A stretch of 51,884 nucleotides of DNA from Gnetum montanum (GCA_015680685.1 MNCI01021002.1:54010-105893); one strand, 5' to 3'. Numbered from the stretch's first letter, positions 43,401 through 48,619 are shown. Notes: generated by a model from the sequence alone, not told the origin. Made by a program: numbers and translations.

Positions 43401-46078
43401 ACCAGTCTACAACTTCAAATGGCAGGCGTGAAAGGGAGGTCAGGCCCTATGCCCTCCTGTGATAGACCACAAACTATGTTTGCCATCTTGACTAGCATTA
43501 CTAGAGAAATTCTTGCTGTTGTAGTTTTGTCTCCTGCAAGCATAGTACATCATAGTTTTCTTGATGCACTATATCTTTGAGGGTATTTCTTTTATAGGGG
43601 GTACCTTGCCCCTTGCAGTTCCATGAGAGGATCCTCATGATTTTCTGGTTGAACATTTTTTGTAAACTTCCTTGAGGGTCATTTGGACCCCTAGATCAAT
43701 CTGCAACTATGTCTTTTTGGTTCGGACACAGGGCCTAGCGGTCTCTCGACCTTACTAGAATCAGTCGAAATTAGGAAGGCCCCCTTTGATTTGGCACAGC
43801 CCCTAGGTATCTTTGACATGGATGGCATCATGCTTCCCCTCACGACAGATACCCAACCGCATAGCGGGGGAAGCTCCCTCCCTTTTGCCTCACTCCCCAT
43901 ATTTTGGTGTTTGGGTATCATGCTTATTGAGGCCCTCAGAAGATCCTTCCCTGGGTCCCCTTGGGGAACCTTCCCCAGGGCAGGTGACACTGAGGGACCC
44001 ACCCCCTATGTTAGACCCTGAATCAGGTGTCCATGCTTGTTGACCACCATCCAGCTGTCCTGAGTTTTTTGTTTTGGGCCTTGGGCCTTTTGCTTCACCT
44101 GACAATCTGCCATCAAGTGGCCGATCTTGTCACAAACACTACAGTATTTAGGTTCCATGGGCTTAGCAGTTGTAGACTTGTCAGTTAAGACATTTTTGTA
44201 CTCTACTAGAACTTTCTCTTCCCCTGTTGGGAGGTTGAGGATAACCTCCTGGACCAGATCTCATGGGGACAACAATCTCCACACATAAAACCTAGCAAAA
44301 CCCATTCTTTCCATAGAGCTGGTGAAATGGTCAAAGGTTATGAACTTCCTAAAAAACCTGGCTAGTGTTTGTAGGAAATTAGCTGTCCAAAGCTCCCATG
44401 GAATCCCTGGAACACAAATCCACATAGGCACTCTAGAAAAGATATCTGGATCCCTGTGAGAACTAGGGTGCTTGTGTGTAAGGGCTAGGCCTTGGGCCCC
44501 AAAGAACCAAGGGCTGCCCAAAAGAACCCTATCTTGGTTTGTAACAGACTCGAAAACAAACAACAATTGGTCCCTTGGAAGGTTGCGGACCTCCACAGGG
44601 CAAAACCCCCAATGTGCAACCACCCATTTTTTCACTATGTCCACCTTGGGACTGGCAAAAGGGTTGGGATAATATTAATAGTTGACCTTTTTTCTTGAAA
44701 GAAAGGGTTGGGATAATATTAACATAGAAGAAGCATACATTGTAGTAATAAGCCTCTTTGTAAAAAGAGGTATTCCAGATATTGGGGGTTCTAATCATTA
44801 GTGAGTAAATGGTTGTTGATTAAAGGGATATTAGAAAAGGTATTTAAATATCTATCACTATGTATATCTTTTCTAAAAACTTTATGGGATTTCCTAAGTT
44901 TATTATTAGTCTTTCTTCATTACGATATTAACATATAACCAATGGTAGAGAGTCATCTAATTTTATAGTAAATTGGATGTTGTACTCTATTTGATTGAGA
45001 TGTTTCTGAGAATCTAGAAGGTTATTTAAGCCATGGGGCCAAAAATAGTAGCATCATCTACATATCTGACCCAATGTTTGGGTTTTAGTGGAAATGTACC
45101 AATAGTTTTCCCCAACTTTCTCCTTTTCCAATTAGCAATTAAAGGAGACAGATGAATCCATAGCCATGCTTTTTGTTTATTTATAAATTCATTATTATAT
45201 TAAACTAGGTTGCACACAACTTTTTTCTCGTGGGATTCAGAGATAATGTAATTTATCTGCTTCTTTTTAAGAAAAGGTTTCAAATATTGTTATATGTAGA
45301 CAGATGTTACATCCAAATATAAAATTCTTGGGTCATGCTTCAGCAAACGTACAGCCATACTAGATTTTCCTACAGGAGATCTATCTTGAGCAAGGTTGCA
45401 TAATTTTGGGAAAAAATAGTTTAGCTCTCCCAATTCCAATCGATTCGTGTCAATCTCCTGCTTTAGAGATATGAAGTTGACGTGTGTTGACTGGTCCATT
45501 CTAAATGGTCTAGTCCCTACATAGGAAGTCAAATTCATGACCTCACATATGAAAGTTGAAGGACTTACCAACGCACTGAAATGCTCAGTTTCATTAAAAT
45601 AATTCGAAAGTGATATTTAAACCATATAATTTTAAACAGTGTTCTTAATCATATCAGAATTTAAATTTAAAAGAAGCAACTATGCTTAAATGCTGTATGA
45701 TCAACTTTTAATGTGCATAATTGAGGTTCTTTTGACATATAAGCATGTGTCTCATTGCAGTGAATCAATAATCCTATTATTTTGTATGAGTTTGTTTATT
45801 TTTGAAAAGAGGTTACTATACATTTTTAACAAACACAAAAGGAGGAATAGATTACATTTTAGGATGTTCTTTGTATGCTAGTATTATCTTTGAAATAGAT
45901 ACCGACATATGTGCTACATAATCCAACTATCAAAGCTAATCACTTTAACAGAATCAGAAAATCGTTTCTAGGTAGATTTGAGAAGCAGATATATTGATTT
46001 TGGTGATAAACTTGTGACATACACAGGATGCATGATGCGGGTGAAATGGATGTGAGAGGTTGCTATACTGCAATATCG
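13314..46078 (+). CDS. FTB: Protein farnesyltransferase subunit beta, 5' part (exons 1-7)
   Basis: This is the host gene. Its product pairs with the alpha subunit to attach farnesyl to the cysteine of C-terminal CaaX boxes in the cytosol; in Arabidopsis it is ERA1, a negative regulator of abscisic acid signalling. Joining the seven exons gives 178 residues in one frame with no stop. Hallmarks in order are LDYVLRGLKHLGPSY, NRPWLCYWILHS, CRCQDTEGGYGGGPGQ, PHLATTYAAVNALITLGG, DASGGFRMHD and GEMDVRGCYTAIS, all prenyltransferase beta barrel segments. The start at 13314 gives an N-terminus of plant FTB type; M3 is an alternative. Plant FTB proteins are near 400 residues, so more than half, including the Asp/Cys/His zinc ligands, lies past the window. 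The seen part looks intact. GGTase-I and Rab-GGTase beta subunits were considered, but the PHLATTYAAVNAL and MHD..GEMDVR run fits FTB best. Confidence 0.93.
13951..13971 (-). repeat. Trinucleotide tail of the RTE LINE
   Basis: Five to six ATC/GAT units end the RTE copy, as in other plant RTEs that finish in a short trinucleotide repeat rather than poly(A). Confidence 0.75.
13951..14660 (-). mobile_element. RTE-type LINE, 3' part, antisense in FTB intron 1
   Basis: Minus-strand reading in shifting frames gives IPRCKQFCYLGSILQSNGEI, FYKIATRSAILYSVKC, LRWFGHV-like, then WEKMIKDDLKK-like and MAVIEGKGKKELMW. This is the C-terminal end of plant RTE ORF2. It closes with CTGACCCCATTTTATTAAG and an ATG/ATC trinucleotide tail (13951-13971), the typical RTE 3' end. 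It is 5'-truncated after the RT domain and full of stops. Confidence 0.82.
15030..15580 (+). mobile_element. Family B LINE fragment 1 (C-terminal part)
   Basis: Reading 15425-15555 gives SLKMEIG, WISILYKKTFRIF and HKVEHEYCIFLECHL, which aligns with SHYLSVEIGRWLKIF..RICRLCNTNNIEDEYHIFL in the long copy at about 27390-27510. The flanking ATTAGTAGACCATGAATGG also matches. It is more decayed than the other copies, and the left end is approximate. Confidence 0.6.
15735..15800 (-). mobile_element. tRNA-like / SINE fossil, minus strand
   Basis: On the minus strand TGGCCAGTTGATTA resembles an A box, and GGTACTGAGTTCAAAGCC about 35 bases on resembles a B box. It is short and isolated, so the call is tentative. 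Confidence 0.35.
15890..15961 (+). repeat. G-rich tract with quadruplex potential in intron 1
   Basis: Repeated runs of three to seven G (GGGAGGGGGGG, GGCGGGGGGG, TTGGGGGTGGG) within 70 bp on the coding strand. The tract would also be present in the FTB pre-mRNA. Confidence 0.85.
17860..18770 (+). mobile_element. Family B LINE fragment 2
   Basis: It aligns over about 850 bp with 27000-27690 of the long copy: GATATTATGCTTCTTGAAG, AAAAAAGTGATGATG, TTTATTTGAATAGTATTAGG, then the Cys/His segment GRXLKIACEERICKLCYI and EDELHIFLQCPTFEHI. It is a 5'-truncated 3' end with a GGATGTAATAAAA terminus near 18750. It is interrupted by a 46-bp direct repeat at an N (18533), probably an assembly artefact. 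Confidence 0.78.
18487..18580. repeat. 46-bp exact direct repeat about a single N
   Basis: 18487-18532 and 18535-18580 are the same 46 bases, separated by N plus G. The long family B copy has the segment once, so this is best explained by an unmerged contig overlap. Confidence 0.9.
18880..19100 (+). repeat. Minisatellite of about 55 bp, four diverged units
   Basis: Units share CAGATTGATATTCCGAAACA-like and AGTGCAxxxTxxCAAG segments, near 18885, 18931, 18989 and 19043. The copies differ by 15-30 percent, so it is an old array, directly after the family B fragment. Confidence 0.7.
20021..20107 (+). CDS. FTB: FTB exon 2 (M39 to first two bases of N68)
   Basis: The 87-nt exon encodes LELHHSKHLDYVLRGLKHLG then PSYTVLDA. 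The HLDYVLRGL and LGPSY segments correspond to the first barrel helices of plant FTB. The acceptor is TTTCCCAG and the donor AA|GTATTT. The last two bases (AA) join the first base of exon 3 to make the Asn of the NRPWLCYW motif, which confirms the splice phase. Confidence 0.93.
20108..21111 (+). other. FTB intron 2 (1004 bp)
   Basis: The intron is bounded by GTATTT and TTATTGCAG. It contains a short poly-T tract near 20922 and no recognisable element or coding segment. Confidence 0.8.
21112..21217 (+). CDS. FTB: FTB exon 3 (end of N68 to Q103)
   Basis: It encodes RPWLCYWILHSVFILGSSVD and on to RTIDFLCRCQ. RPWLCYWILHS is close to invariant in farnesyltransferase beta chains; its Trp and Tyr line the isoprenoid pocket in the rat enzyme (family knowledge). 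The acceptor is ATTGCAG and the donor CAG|GTTCAT. The exon ends in phase 0, as the next exon requires. Confidence 0.96.
21218..21926 (+). other. FTB intron 3 (709 bp)
   Basis: An ordinary-sized intron between CAG|GTTCAT and GATGCAG. I see no repeat or coding feature in it. Confidence 0.8.
21927..21962 (+). CDS. FTB: FTB exon 4, a 36-nt microexon (D104-Q115)
   Basis: This 36-nt exon encodes DTEGGYGGGPGQ, the glycine-rich GGYGGGPGQ turn that is diagnostic of FTB. The acceptor is GATGCAG and the donor CAG|GTGAAA; it is phase 0 at both ends. It sits between introns of 709 and 6729 bp, an extreme ratio that makes it easy to miss in automatic annotation. Confidence 0.95.
22640..23230 (+). mobile_element. 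RTE-type LINE, RT part, sense strand
   Basis: Reading gives KVDDRAPRGIIWWAF, DELTNEILDKIPWFVLCAFD then IVLVD (the FADD site decayed to AFDI), SKGLKFSRRK-like, YKQFCYLGLMLQ and DGEIDKDIRNKIVE. These are motifs A to E of plant RTE reverse transcriptase. It stops at 23230 where a tRNA-like patch begins; the matching 3' end lies 4.5 kb away at 27735. Confidence 0.78.
23231..23290 (+). mobile_element. tRNA-derived SINE-like head
   Basis: TAGCATAGTGGTAACATGG matches a pol III A box in a tRNA D-arm, and GGTGTTGGATTCAATTC matches the B box about 33 bases later. It sits exactly at the break in the RTE element. Confidence 0.5.
23416..23495. repeat. 36-bp minisatellite
   Basis: Two exact units beginning GTAGGGCAGAAAAGGGCAG, with (CAG)4 inside, followed by the first 8 bases of a third. 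It is open in several frames on both strands (for example LHGRAEKGSSSS repeats), which is a by-product of the repeat and not a gene. Confidence 0.92.
23640..24420 (+). pseudogene. Family B ORF1 (coiled coil plus L1-ORF1p-like domain)
   Basis: The first part (23650-23950) reads as heptad-like MYDEIMEKIKDLPLCVEEM and KITVLEAKFAT, then DKLKEIVEVKT. The open stretch 24053-24292 reads KPRDIVVKFHDTNDRTKVCE, then HLKGYEIWINEDLPKRELAK and R. The order 'PR.IVVKF....R..V.......LKG..I.I.EDL....L.KR' is what I know from the C-terminal domain of L1-type ORF1 proteins, which bind LINE RNA. Stops separate the halves. Confidence 0.6.
24420..25450 (+). pseudogene. Family B endonuclease domain, decayed
   Basis: Fragments such as FGYFDSKFSS (about 24590) and GISKYPKLRGFTFVGPQGSF followed by SIDFLFSN (25178-25260) match the order of an apurinic-type LINE endonuclease; the last has the conserved T..S.ID pattern. 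The 24967-25150 insertion splits the domain. Confidence 0.6.
24967..25150 (-). mobile_element. Family A LINE 3'-end insertion inside family B
   Basis: A run of 25 T, then GAGAGAAGTTTTAGGAATGTATTAA and AAAAATATGTACAA, the shared 3' terminus of the family A LINEs read antisense. It is about 180 bp long and severely 5'-truncated. It interrupts the endonuclease of the host LINE and so postdates it. Confidence 0.72.
25850..26800 (+). pseudogene. Family B reverse transcriptase, decayed
   Basis: VVMIFKKGDKKDLNNYRLI then VISNIFAKLL (25990-26095) is the IPIPKKGD..NYRPI RT motif. KSYGCVIQSKLWRHLENIEV is the motif A region with its catalytic Asp lost (D.V to G.V). KDVPFLPIYLGFLLMNLKSG is a frameshifted GCPLSP motif B. 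YIDHVAL (about 26513-26533) is the decayed YADD. GMKVNVQKTKIMI and SYKHLGIE follow as motifs D and E. Confidence 0.72.
26800..27690 (+). pseudogene. Family B C-terminal region with a Cys/His finger
   Basis: YDIMLIEAKMMLLEVEAICH and NVEGKKYFYLNSIRERLNLK lead into SHYLSVEIGRW then ERICRLCNTNNIEDEYHIFL, a C-X2-C...H-x-F finger typical of the region after RT in several LINE clades. This part is repeated at 17860-18770 and 15030-15580, so the 3' part is the most abundant. Confidence 0.65.
27735..28120 (+). mobile_element. RTE-type LINE, 3' end, sense strand
   Basis: It reads IRGTFGVTSISDKLED (the 'GV.PI.DK..E' stretch), MFGYVNRK (WFGHVQRR-like), CGKMIEDDMKK, DKSLAVIRGE and KRTFVVDPILLGQ, ending TGACCCCATTTTGTTGGGAC. 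This continues the RTE that breaks off at 23230, with roughly 35-40 residues missing between them. Confidence 0.78.
28692..28774 (+). CDS. FTB: FTB exon 5 (M116 to first bases of R143)
   Basis: It encodes MPHLATTYAAVNALITLGGE and then DALSSIN. The PHLA.TYAAVNAL run is the most conserved part of FTB and contributes to the barrel core. The acceptor is TGTAACAG, with a competing CAG 12 nt upstream (ATTACAG); the position chosen joins GPGQ directly to MPHLATT as in plant homologues. The donor is AACAG|GTTTTG. Confidence 0.95.
28940..28993 (+). CDS. FTB: FTB exon 6 (end of R143 to first bases of R161)
   Basis: It encodes NKMLQFLLRMKDASGGF between split Arg codons at both ends. LRMKD.SGGFR continues the barrel repeat and leads into the catalytic MHD segment. 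The intron before it is only 165 bp and the one after it is 17 kb. Confidence 0.94.
29680..30960 (-). pseudogene. E1 C-terminal extension: gag-like, coiled coil, CTD
   Basis: From 30960 down: VDDTFFTNWIGNEMTFWG and GIKLTKQALTVSLGIPAEG, then VPKTASGNVPKSTLPKLW (gag-like block); FLAQLRWQHKGHHSGLLLAL; an E/A/Q/R-rich coiled coil (about 30320-29940); and LNINCNTSWLAL.. with AKLHPNGKG (29870-29800), the conserved end. Copies E2, E3, unit A and part of E4 carry the same order. I do not recognise this arrangement from described plant L1 elements. Function is unknown; a second RNA-binding or particle-forming module is an inference. Confidence 0.6.
30974..31330 (-). pseudogene. E1 zf-RVT domain
   Basis: Minus-strand LYPLC..EPKTINHFIYQ (about 31310-31250) is a degraded 'CP.C....E...H.F..C' finger, and VIIVLWSLWKTRNSLIF follows as the usual tail. 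LWQEVSITMG then leads directly into the gag-like extension rather than RNase H. Confidence 0.65.
31831..33110 (-). pseudogene. E1 ORF2 reverse transcriptase, decayed
   Basis: RITWLRDIDRNTRFFFATTK (33045-32985) is the pre-RT box. IVLIPEVIDPMTPSQFQPIR then ICNTLLWLFTK and HQAGLIKG (32600-32440) are the first RT motifs. The active-site box reads YVDNTILFS near 32060, with the second Asp changed to Asn, followed by GLKINQAKL. Several stops are present. It is not catalytically competent as read. Confidence 0.8.
33450..34056 (-). pseudogene. E1 ORF2 endonuclease domain, decayed
   Basis: ORF2 opens at ATG 34056 with MKILSWSCRG, the standard start of plant L1 endonucleases, then NTLKEIVQIEKCNVVCLQEA, with the Glu of the LQE metal site visible. 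Past this the frame shifts several times. The DHxP-type end is represented only by weak matches before 33444. Confidence 0.65.
34090..35510 (-). pseudogene. E1 ORF1 (DUF4283 plus zinc knuckle)
   Basis: The N-terminal part (35510-35190) has tandem GVGTVV/GARVG repeats that encode low complexity. KKWMHTTWGLDDVEVRSL, LLFFVFQSTTN and, near 34760-34590, ETLARFFGEFITFDKFTDLM follow as the DUF4283-type region of plant L1 ORF1. Then comes CTVCGKANH, a stop, AST-C (34530-34490), a CX2CX4HX4C knuckle with a stop codon inside. It would have bound LINE RNA. Confidence 0.7.
35345..35455. repeat. 36-bp tandem repeat in E1 ORF1
   Basis: About three units of a 36-bp CTACTCCCACTCTTGCTGCC-type repeat encode the GVG/ARVG repeats of ORF1 on the minus strand. 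A related but distinct repeat lies at 51200-51269 in copy E4, so the low-complexity segment is a family trait. Confidence 0.8.
36600..37600 (+). other. Promoter-like block, possibly a solo LTR
   Basis: CCTATAAATAGAGGGGG at 36646-36662 is a strong plant TATA context. It is followed by a GA-rich leader (36710-36750) and several hundred bases of T/G-rich sequence. This resembles the U3-R junction of an LTR, but I could not find a second copy, TG..CA ends or a target duplication. ORFs in it are short and look incidental. Confidence 0.3.
39220..40320 (-). pseudogene. E2 C-terminal extension
   Basis: The gag-like block (40320-40050) reads FRGVQIALTKATIAE and DAKAFFSGMVPKMGSGQVPS. The open 154-codon stretch 39891-39427 is a charged coiled coil (EWALWEGKWKALEEEFQWQL, ELAKHLHAKVAKEEKRRDLA, KVAAMNELEAKL). 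The end module (39420-39225) reads WLRKGRCPYFVMNINYNTSW and ELHPDGEG. The order is the same as in E1 and E3. Confidence 0.68.
40304..40846 (-). pseudogene. E2 zf-RVT domain and start of the extension
   Basis: The 180-codon open stretch has DDMCPLYMAATEIVSHFIYY then C (CX2C altered to CPLY), LNVWQAMNIRPLLSF, VAAMLWSVWKARNHHVF and LWHEVILAMGVTPTFEP, which is zf-RVT followed by the linker also seen in E1 and E4. The 3' part shifts frame into HMIFRGVQIALTKATIAE, the gag-like block. Confidence 0.75.
41226..41270 (+). repeat. G-rich tract within E2
   Basis: GGCGGGGGAGTGGGGAGGGG and a second GTGGGGAGGGAGG give at least four G runs on the + strand, so quadruplex formation is possible. It lies between RT and zf-RVT of E2 and is a decay product of that element. 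Confidence 0.75.
41438..42840 (-). pseudogene. E2 reverse transcriptase
   Basis: This is the best preserved RT of the family. GQARWLKEGDKNTHFSMQR (pre-RT box); PDRWPMEFFKVFIDVLGENL; LVLIPKTTNPMDPSQFQSIG; FIKGRFIQD; KLDITKAYDTVCWHSLKESM with the motif A Asp kept; GWRQGNPLFPYLFILVMNTL (GCPLSP-like); and YTNDTILFS at 41644-41621, where the YADD box has lost its first Asp. Open segments are 42834-42532, 42388-42011 and 42001-41438. Confidence 0.86.
43200..43638 (-). pseudogene. E2 ORF2 endonuclease N-terminal part
   Basis: ATG 43638 opens MRILSWNCKGQG, then YKRNTLKDIVHQENYDVLCL and QE, matching the endonuclease start of E1 (MKILSWSCRG). The SWNC and LQE residues of the catalytic core are kept. 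Later parts are scattered over frames down to about 42850. Confidence 0.72.
44090..44660 (-). pseudogene. E2 ORF1 (DUF4283 plus intact zinc knuckle)
   Basis: The 127-residue open stretch reads KKWVVAHWGFCPVEVRNLP, LLFVFESVTNQDRVLLGSPW, DIFSRVPMWICVPGIPWEL and TLARFFRKFITFDHFTSSM, the DUF4283 core of plant L1 ORF1. After a frame break comes YCSVCDKIGHLMADC (about 44142-44098), a perfect CX2CX4HX4C knuckle. The N-terminus is missing. Confidence 0.78.
44661..44722. repeat. 18-bp direct repeat flanking 26 bp
   Basis: GGGTTGGGATAATATTAA occurs exactly at 44661-44678 and 44705-44722. The 26 bases between include TTTTTTCTTGAAAG, like a family A 3' terminus. It marks the boundary between E2 and the Penelope-like fragment and may be a target duplication around an extremely short LINE insertion. 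Confidence 0.8.
44723..45620 (-). mobile_element. Penelope-like element (PLE) reverse transcriptase fragment
   Basis: Minus-strand reading gives SPSTFICEV, STHVNFISLKQEI, ILYLDVTSVYI (motif A, 45315-45290), HLSPLIANW (45155-45125), KPKHWVRYVDDATIF (45085-45040, catalytic DD kept), LNNLLDSQKHLNQIEY, IQFTIKLDDSLPLV and KVFRKDIHSDRYLNT (about 44890-44845). The order SPLIAN, W.RYVDD, I.FT....LP, Y/FRK..H.DRYLN is that of Penelope-type RTs, not LINEs. The first 93 codons (45571-45290) are open; the rest has stops. No GIY-YIG domain is seen, as the fragment ends at E2. Confidence 0.78.
46027..46078 (+). CDS. FTB: FTB exon 7 (end of R161 to S178)
   Basis: It encodes MHDAGEMDVRGCYTAIS. The Arg of DVR corresponds to the diphosphate-pocket Arg202 of the rat beta subunit, and the Tyr of CYTA to Tyr205 (family knowledge). 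The acceptor is TACACAG and the donor TCG|GTATGT. No exon 8 (expected to begin with a VAS-like helix) is found in the remaining 5.8 kb, so intron 7 runs off the window. Confidence 0.94.
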
Positions 46079-46459
46079 GTATGTTTGACTCTGTCATGCA
46101 TGAATAAACAAATTAAGTAGATTTAATATTTCAGTTATTACAAATTGTTAGCAATCACGTTCATTTTGGACACTAATATTTTCAGCAAGGCTATCTAGAT
46201 TTGTAAATTTTCAGAAAATCCACGTAATATTTAATTGTGTAAATTATGTTGTTTACTGTTAGTATTCAGGTTGTATACATCTTATATTAAACCTGCAACT
46301 ATAAGAAAATTAAAAAAAAAATGAAAATGGCCTTTGCATGAAGATCAGCTTGTTTTTTTTTTTGGAAAAAGGTCGGGGTAGATTAAATAAGAAAATAATA
46401 TGTACAATTCAAGATGGCAGGGTCAGAAGACCCTCCCCTGCCCAAACAGGCCAAATCCA

Positions 46460-46620
46460 GAGTAAGGGGAGAAACACCCCCCTGGCTGATGCAGGCCCAA
46501 ACAGACCAAAATCCAGAAGAAGGGGAGAAACACCCCTTGACTGACACAGGGGAGAAGCACCCCCCAAAAGACAATGGACCACAAAAATGGGGCGAAAAAG
46601 TACCCCCTATAACTGGAAAA
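46460..46620. repeat. GGGAGAAACACCCC-type repeat in the E3 3' UTR
   Basis: Three to four copies of GGGGAGAAACACCCCC or near variants (GAGAAGCACCCCCC, GCGAAAAAGTACCCCC), each able to pair G-run with C-run as a small hairpin, in the 3' UTR next to the poly(A) end. The LINE RT could use such structure for recognition; that is inference. Confidence 0.6.
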
Positions 46621-46818
46621 ATAGACAATGCACATTTAGAAGAATAGAAAGGCCCATTCAAGCATTGCACATCACGAAATGACCTGTTCTACTAGGACCT
46701 GCTTGAAGGCCAGTCAGAATTGAGAAAGACCAAAACTAGAAACAAGCAGCAAGTGGCCCTAGCACAATAATAGAGAGCCAAACACAGGCAGGGGGCCCCC
46801 TCAATTAGGGTAGGGCAA

Positions 46819-47055
46819 TCAGGAATAGGCACACTTGGGTTGCACCCTAGAGTGGACCTTATCTAAGATCTTCTGCTTGTGTTGGGAGGTCATAAAGGCA
46901 ATAGCGTCTTGGAACTTTAGGAACTCATCTTCCTTGCTTCGCCTTTCCTCAAGAGGTTTGTTTTTCATTTTGTTGGGGTGAAATTTTGAAGCAACAAAAT
47001 GGATGTAGTGGCACAGAGCTGTCCATGCCACGCTTCTGTTGATATTCATAATCAC
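46819..47055 (-). pseudogene. E3 conserved C-terminal module
   Basis: The 78-codon open frame reads MIMNINRSVAWTALCHYIHF, VASKFHPNKMKNKPLEERRS, and EFLKFQDAIAFMTSQHKQKI. It aligns with LNINCNTSWLAL..HIHCTT.KLHPNGKG.....EAKFKCFQEATAFVDSKRHRE in E1 and with E2 and unit A. Conserved: (M/L)NI, W.AL/F, (Y/H)IH, (K/E)LHP(N/D)G, F..FQ.A.AF. It is basic and short. I know of no named domain that fits. Confidence 0.55.
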
Positions 47056-47674
47056 ATAGGGACTACACCCTTCAAGGAGCTAGTGCTTGACATCCGACTC
47101 CTAGGCTTGGTCCAAATGGGCATTCATCTGTTGCTCTTCTAGGGTAGCCCTAACGCTTTGTTCTTTGGCTGCAGCTACTTGAATCTTCCCTTGCTCCTCT
47201 TTCCTAAGGATTTCCTCCTAGATTTGCCACCTCAACTCCTCCTCCCTTTCTTGCCACATGGTGGCATCCCGTTGTTCTTGTTGTCGATGCTACTCTTTAG
47301 CTTCCTCTTTGCGTCTAAGGCATTTCGCTTGGGCCTTGGCTTGCATGTCTAGGGTTTGTTGCAAAAGCACTACCTCCCACCGAACCTGCTCCTCCTCCTA
47401 CACCATAGCCTTGGTATTTGCCACTGTTTAATGGAGTTTCTCCTCAAAGTCAACTTGCATCTCCTGGTGCAAGGTTTTGTACTCTAGCGATAGCACATTC
47501 ACCTTTGAGGGGATGAGGTGCAGAGCAGAACTCATTGGAAACCCCTTGTGTTGGTGCTGAAGAAGAAGATGCCCCCTCAATTGGACACTAACTACCACAC
47601 ATGCATGTAACTTGCACAGGCTAGGTCAGTAGCATCAATGGCTGCGCGGGCCGCCAAAGCCACCAAAATGGGGC

Positions 47675-48140
47675 TCAAATGACATCCCTTCTACTCATGG
47701 CACAGAGACGCCAGAAAGAATTTGGGAAGGTTAATTGGTCTAGATGTTTGCATGCACTTTTGAAAGGCGAAATGAGCCCCCTGTAGCTTCCAAACGTTTC
47801 CCAACTACACAAAGTAGCAATCGATGAGCTCAATTGCCACCCGCCATATGGAAGGTAACATGGATTGTGGGACTTTCCCATTGGCAGTTTTTGGAATGGG
47901 ACCTGGGGAAAAGCCCTTGGCATCTTGCAATCCTTGCCATGTTGGAAGCATGAACTCACCCACCGTCGGCACCCCAAGGTAGTCCACGATGGCGGCCTTG
48001 GTCAGATTGATGTGAACTCCGCAAAAAGTTGTGGAGTTCCCCCTCCATTGCTTGTAGAAGCTTGCATCTAGCAGTTTTGGTTTGCCCACGAGCAACAGTA
48101 AGAGGTTGGCCCACCGCATTCGTGCCACAATCTCCCACAA
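47675..48140 (-). pseudogene. E3 gag-like domain
   Basis: Two overlapping open frames read DASFYKQWRG, FCGVHINLTKAAIVDYLGVP, LQDAKGFSPGPIPKTANGKV, SMLPSIWRVAIELIDCYFV, then QLGNVWKLQGAHFAFQKCMQ. Pattern: F..W.....F.GV.I.LT..AI...LGVP...LP...GLQDA..F..G..P....G.VP.S.LP..W...IELI..FFVQ..N.WKL.G.HF.F.KC. It is shared with E1, E2, unit A and E4, and is the best copy for building a profile. Confidence 0.65.
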
Positions 48141-48619
48141 CTTTTAATTCTGGCTAAACTCCTTCACCTTAGGTTTGTATGTCGGGGTGACCCCTTGATA
48201 GTGGTGGCTTTAGCCGACAATATATGCACAAGGAAAATTTATACATGCAGAGGAGGTGAGTGGCACAACTTTGAAGATCTTCGTGTTTCTAGCCTTTCAT
48301 ATATTCCACATCATTGCCATACCAAAGAAGTCACTAGAGGCCTGCAAAGAGGGATGCAAACTTGTAGCCGCCCACACAGAAATGACATACGAGCAACGTA
48401 GGAAGAGTTGTGATGTAGTCTCCTTGCATGTCTTACAAATGGGACAACTATCAGTATTAATTACCTCATGTGCCTTGAGCCTTGTTTGAACTAACTGGCA
48501 ACGCACCATGAATTAATAACCAAGCAAAACATTTAAGTTATTTGGGCAACCCCCCTTCCACATGCATCGCTAGCTACCCTACATAGGATATTTGAATTTG
48601 AGCATTTCCCTTGGCTATA

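Larger units (their letters stand above)
38808..44680 (-). mobile_element. Family A L1-like LINE, long copy E2
   Basis: The 3' end is the T-rich run 38808-38828 followed by the family terminus (TTGTATTAATAGC). From the right: ORF1 (DUF4283 44644-44261, intact zinc knuckle near 44140-44100), ORF2 from ATG 43638 with RT 42388-41438 and zf-RVT 40846-40500, then the extension (40320-39220). It is 5'-truncated inside ORF1 near 44680. The flanks TTGGCCTTTTTTCTT (38803) and TTGACCTTTTTTCTT (44682) may be a mutated target duplication. Confidence 0.85.
28994..46026 (+). other. FTB intron 6 (17,033 bp)
   Basis: A giant intron that separates GGF from RMHD. It contains two long antisense family A LINEs (29371-35510 and 38808-44680), a possible LTR-like promoter block near 36650, and an antisense Penelope-like fragment (44723-45620). 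The stretches 28994-29370, 35511-36600, 37600-38800 and 45621-46026 show no recognisable feature beyond low-complexity T runs. Confidence 0.88.

Noticed and set aside
43691-44105. Overlapping ORFs on both strands rich in Pro, Gly and Ser
   Set aside because: They cover the LINE ORF1-ORF2 spacer region; no conserved pattern.
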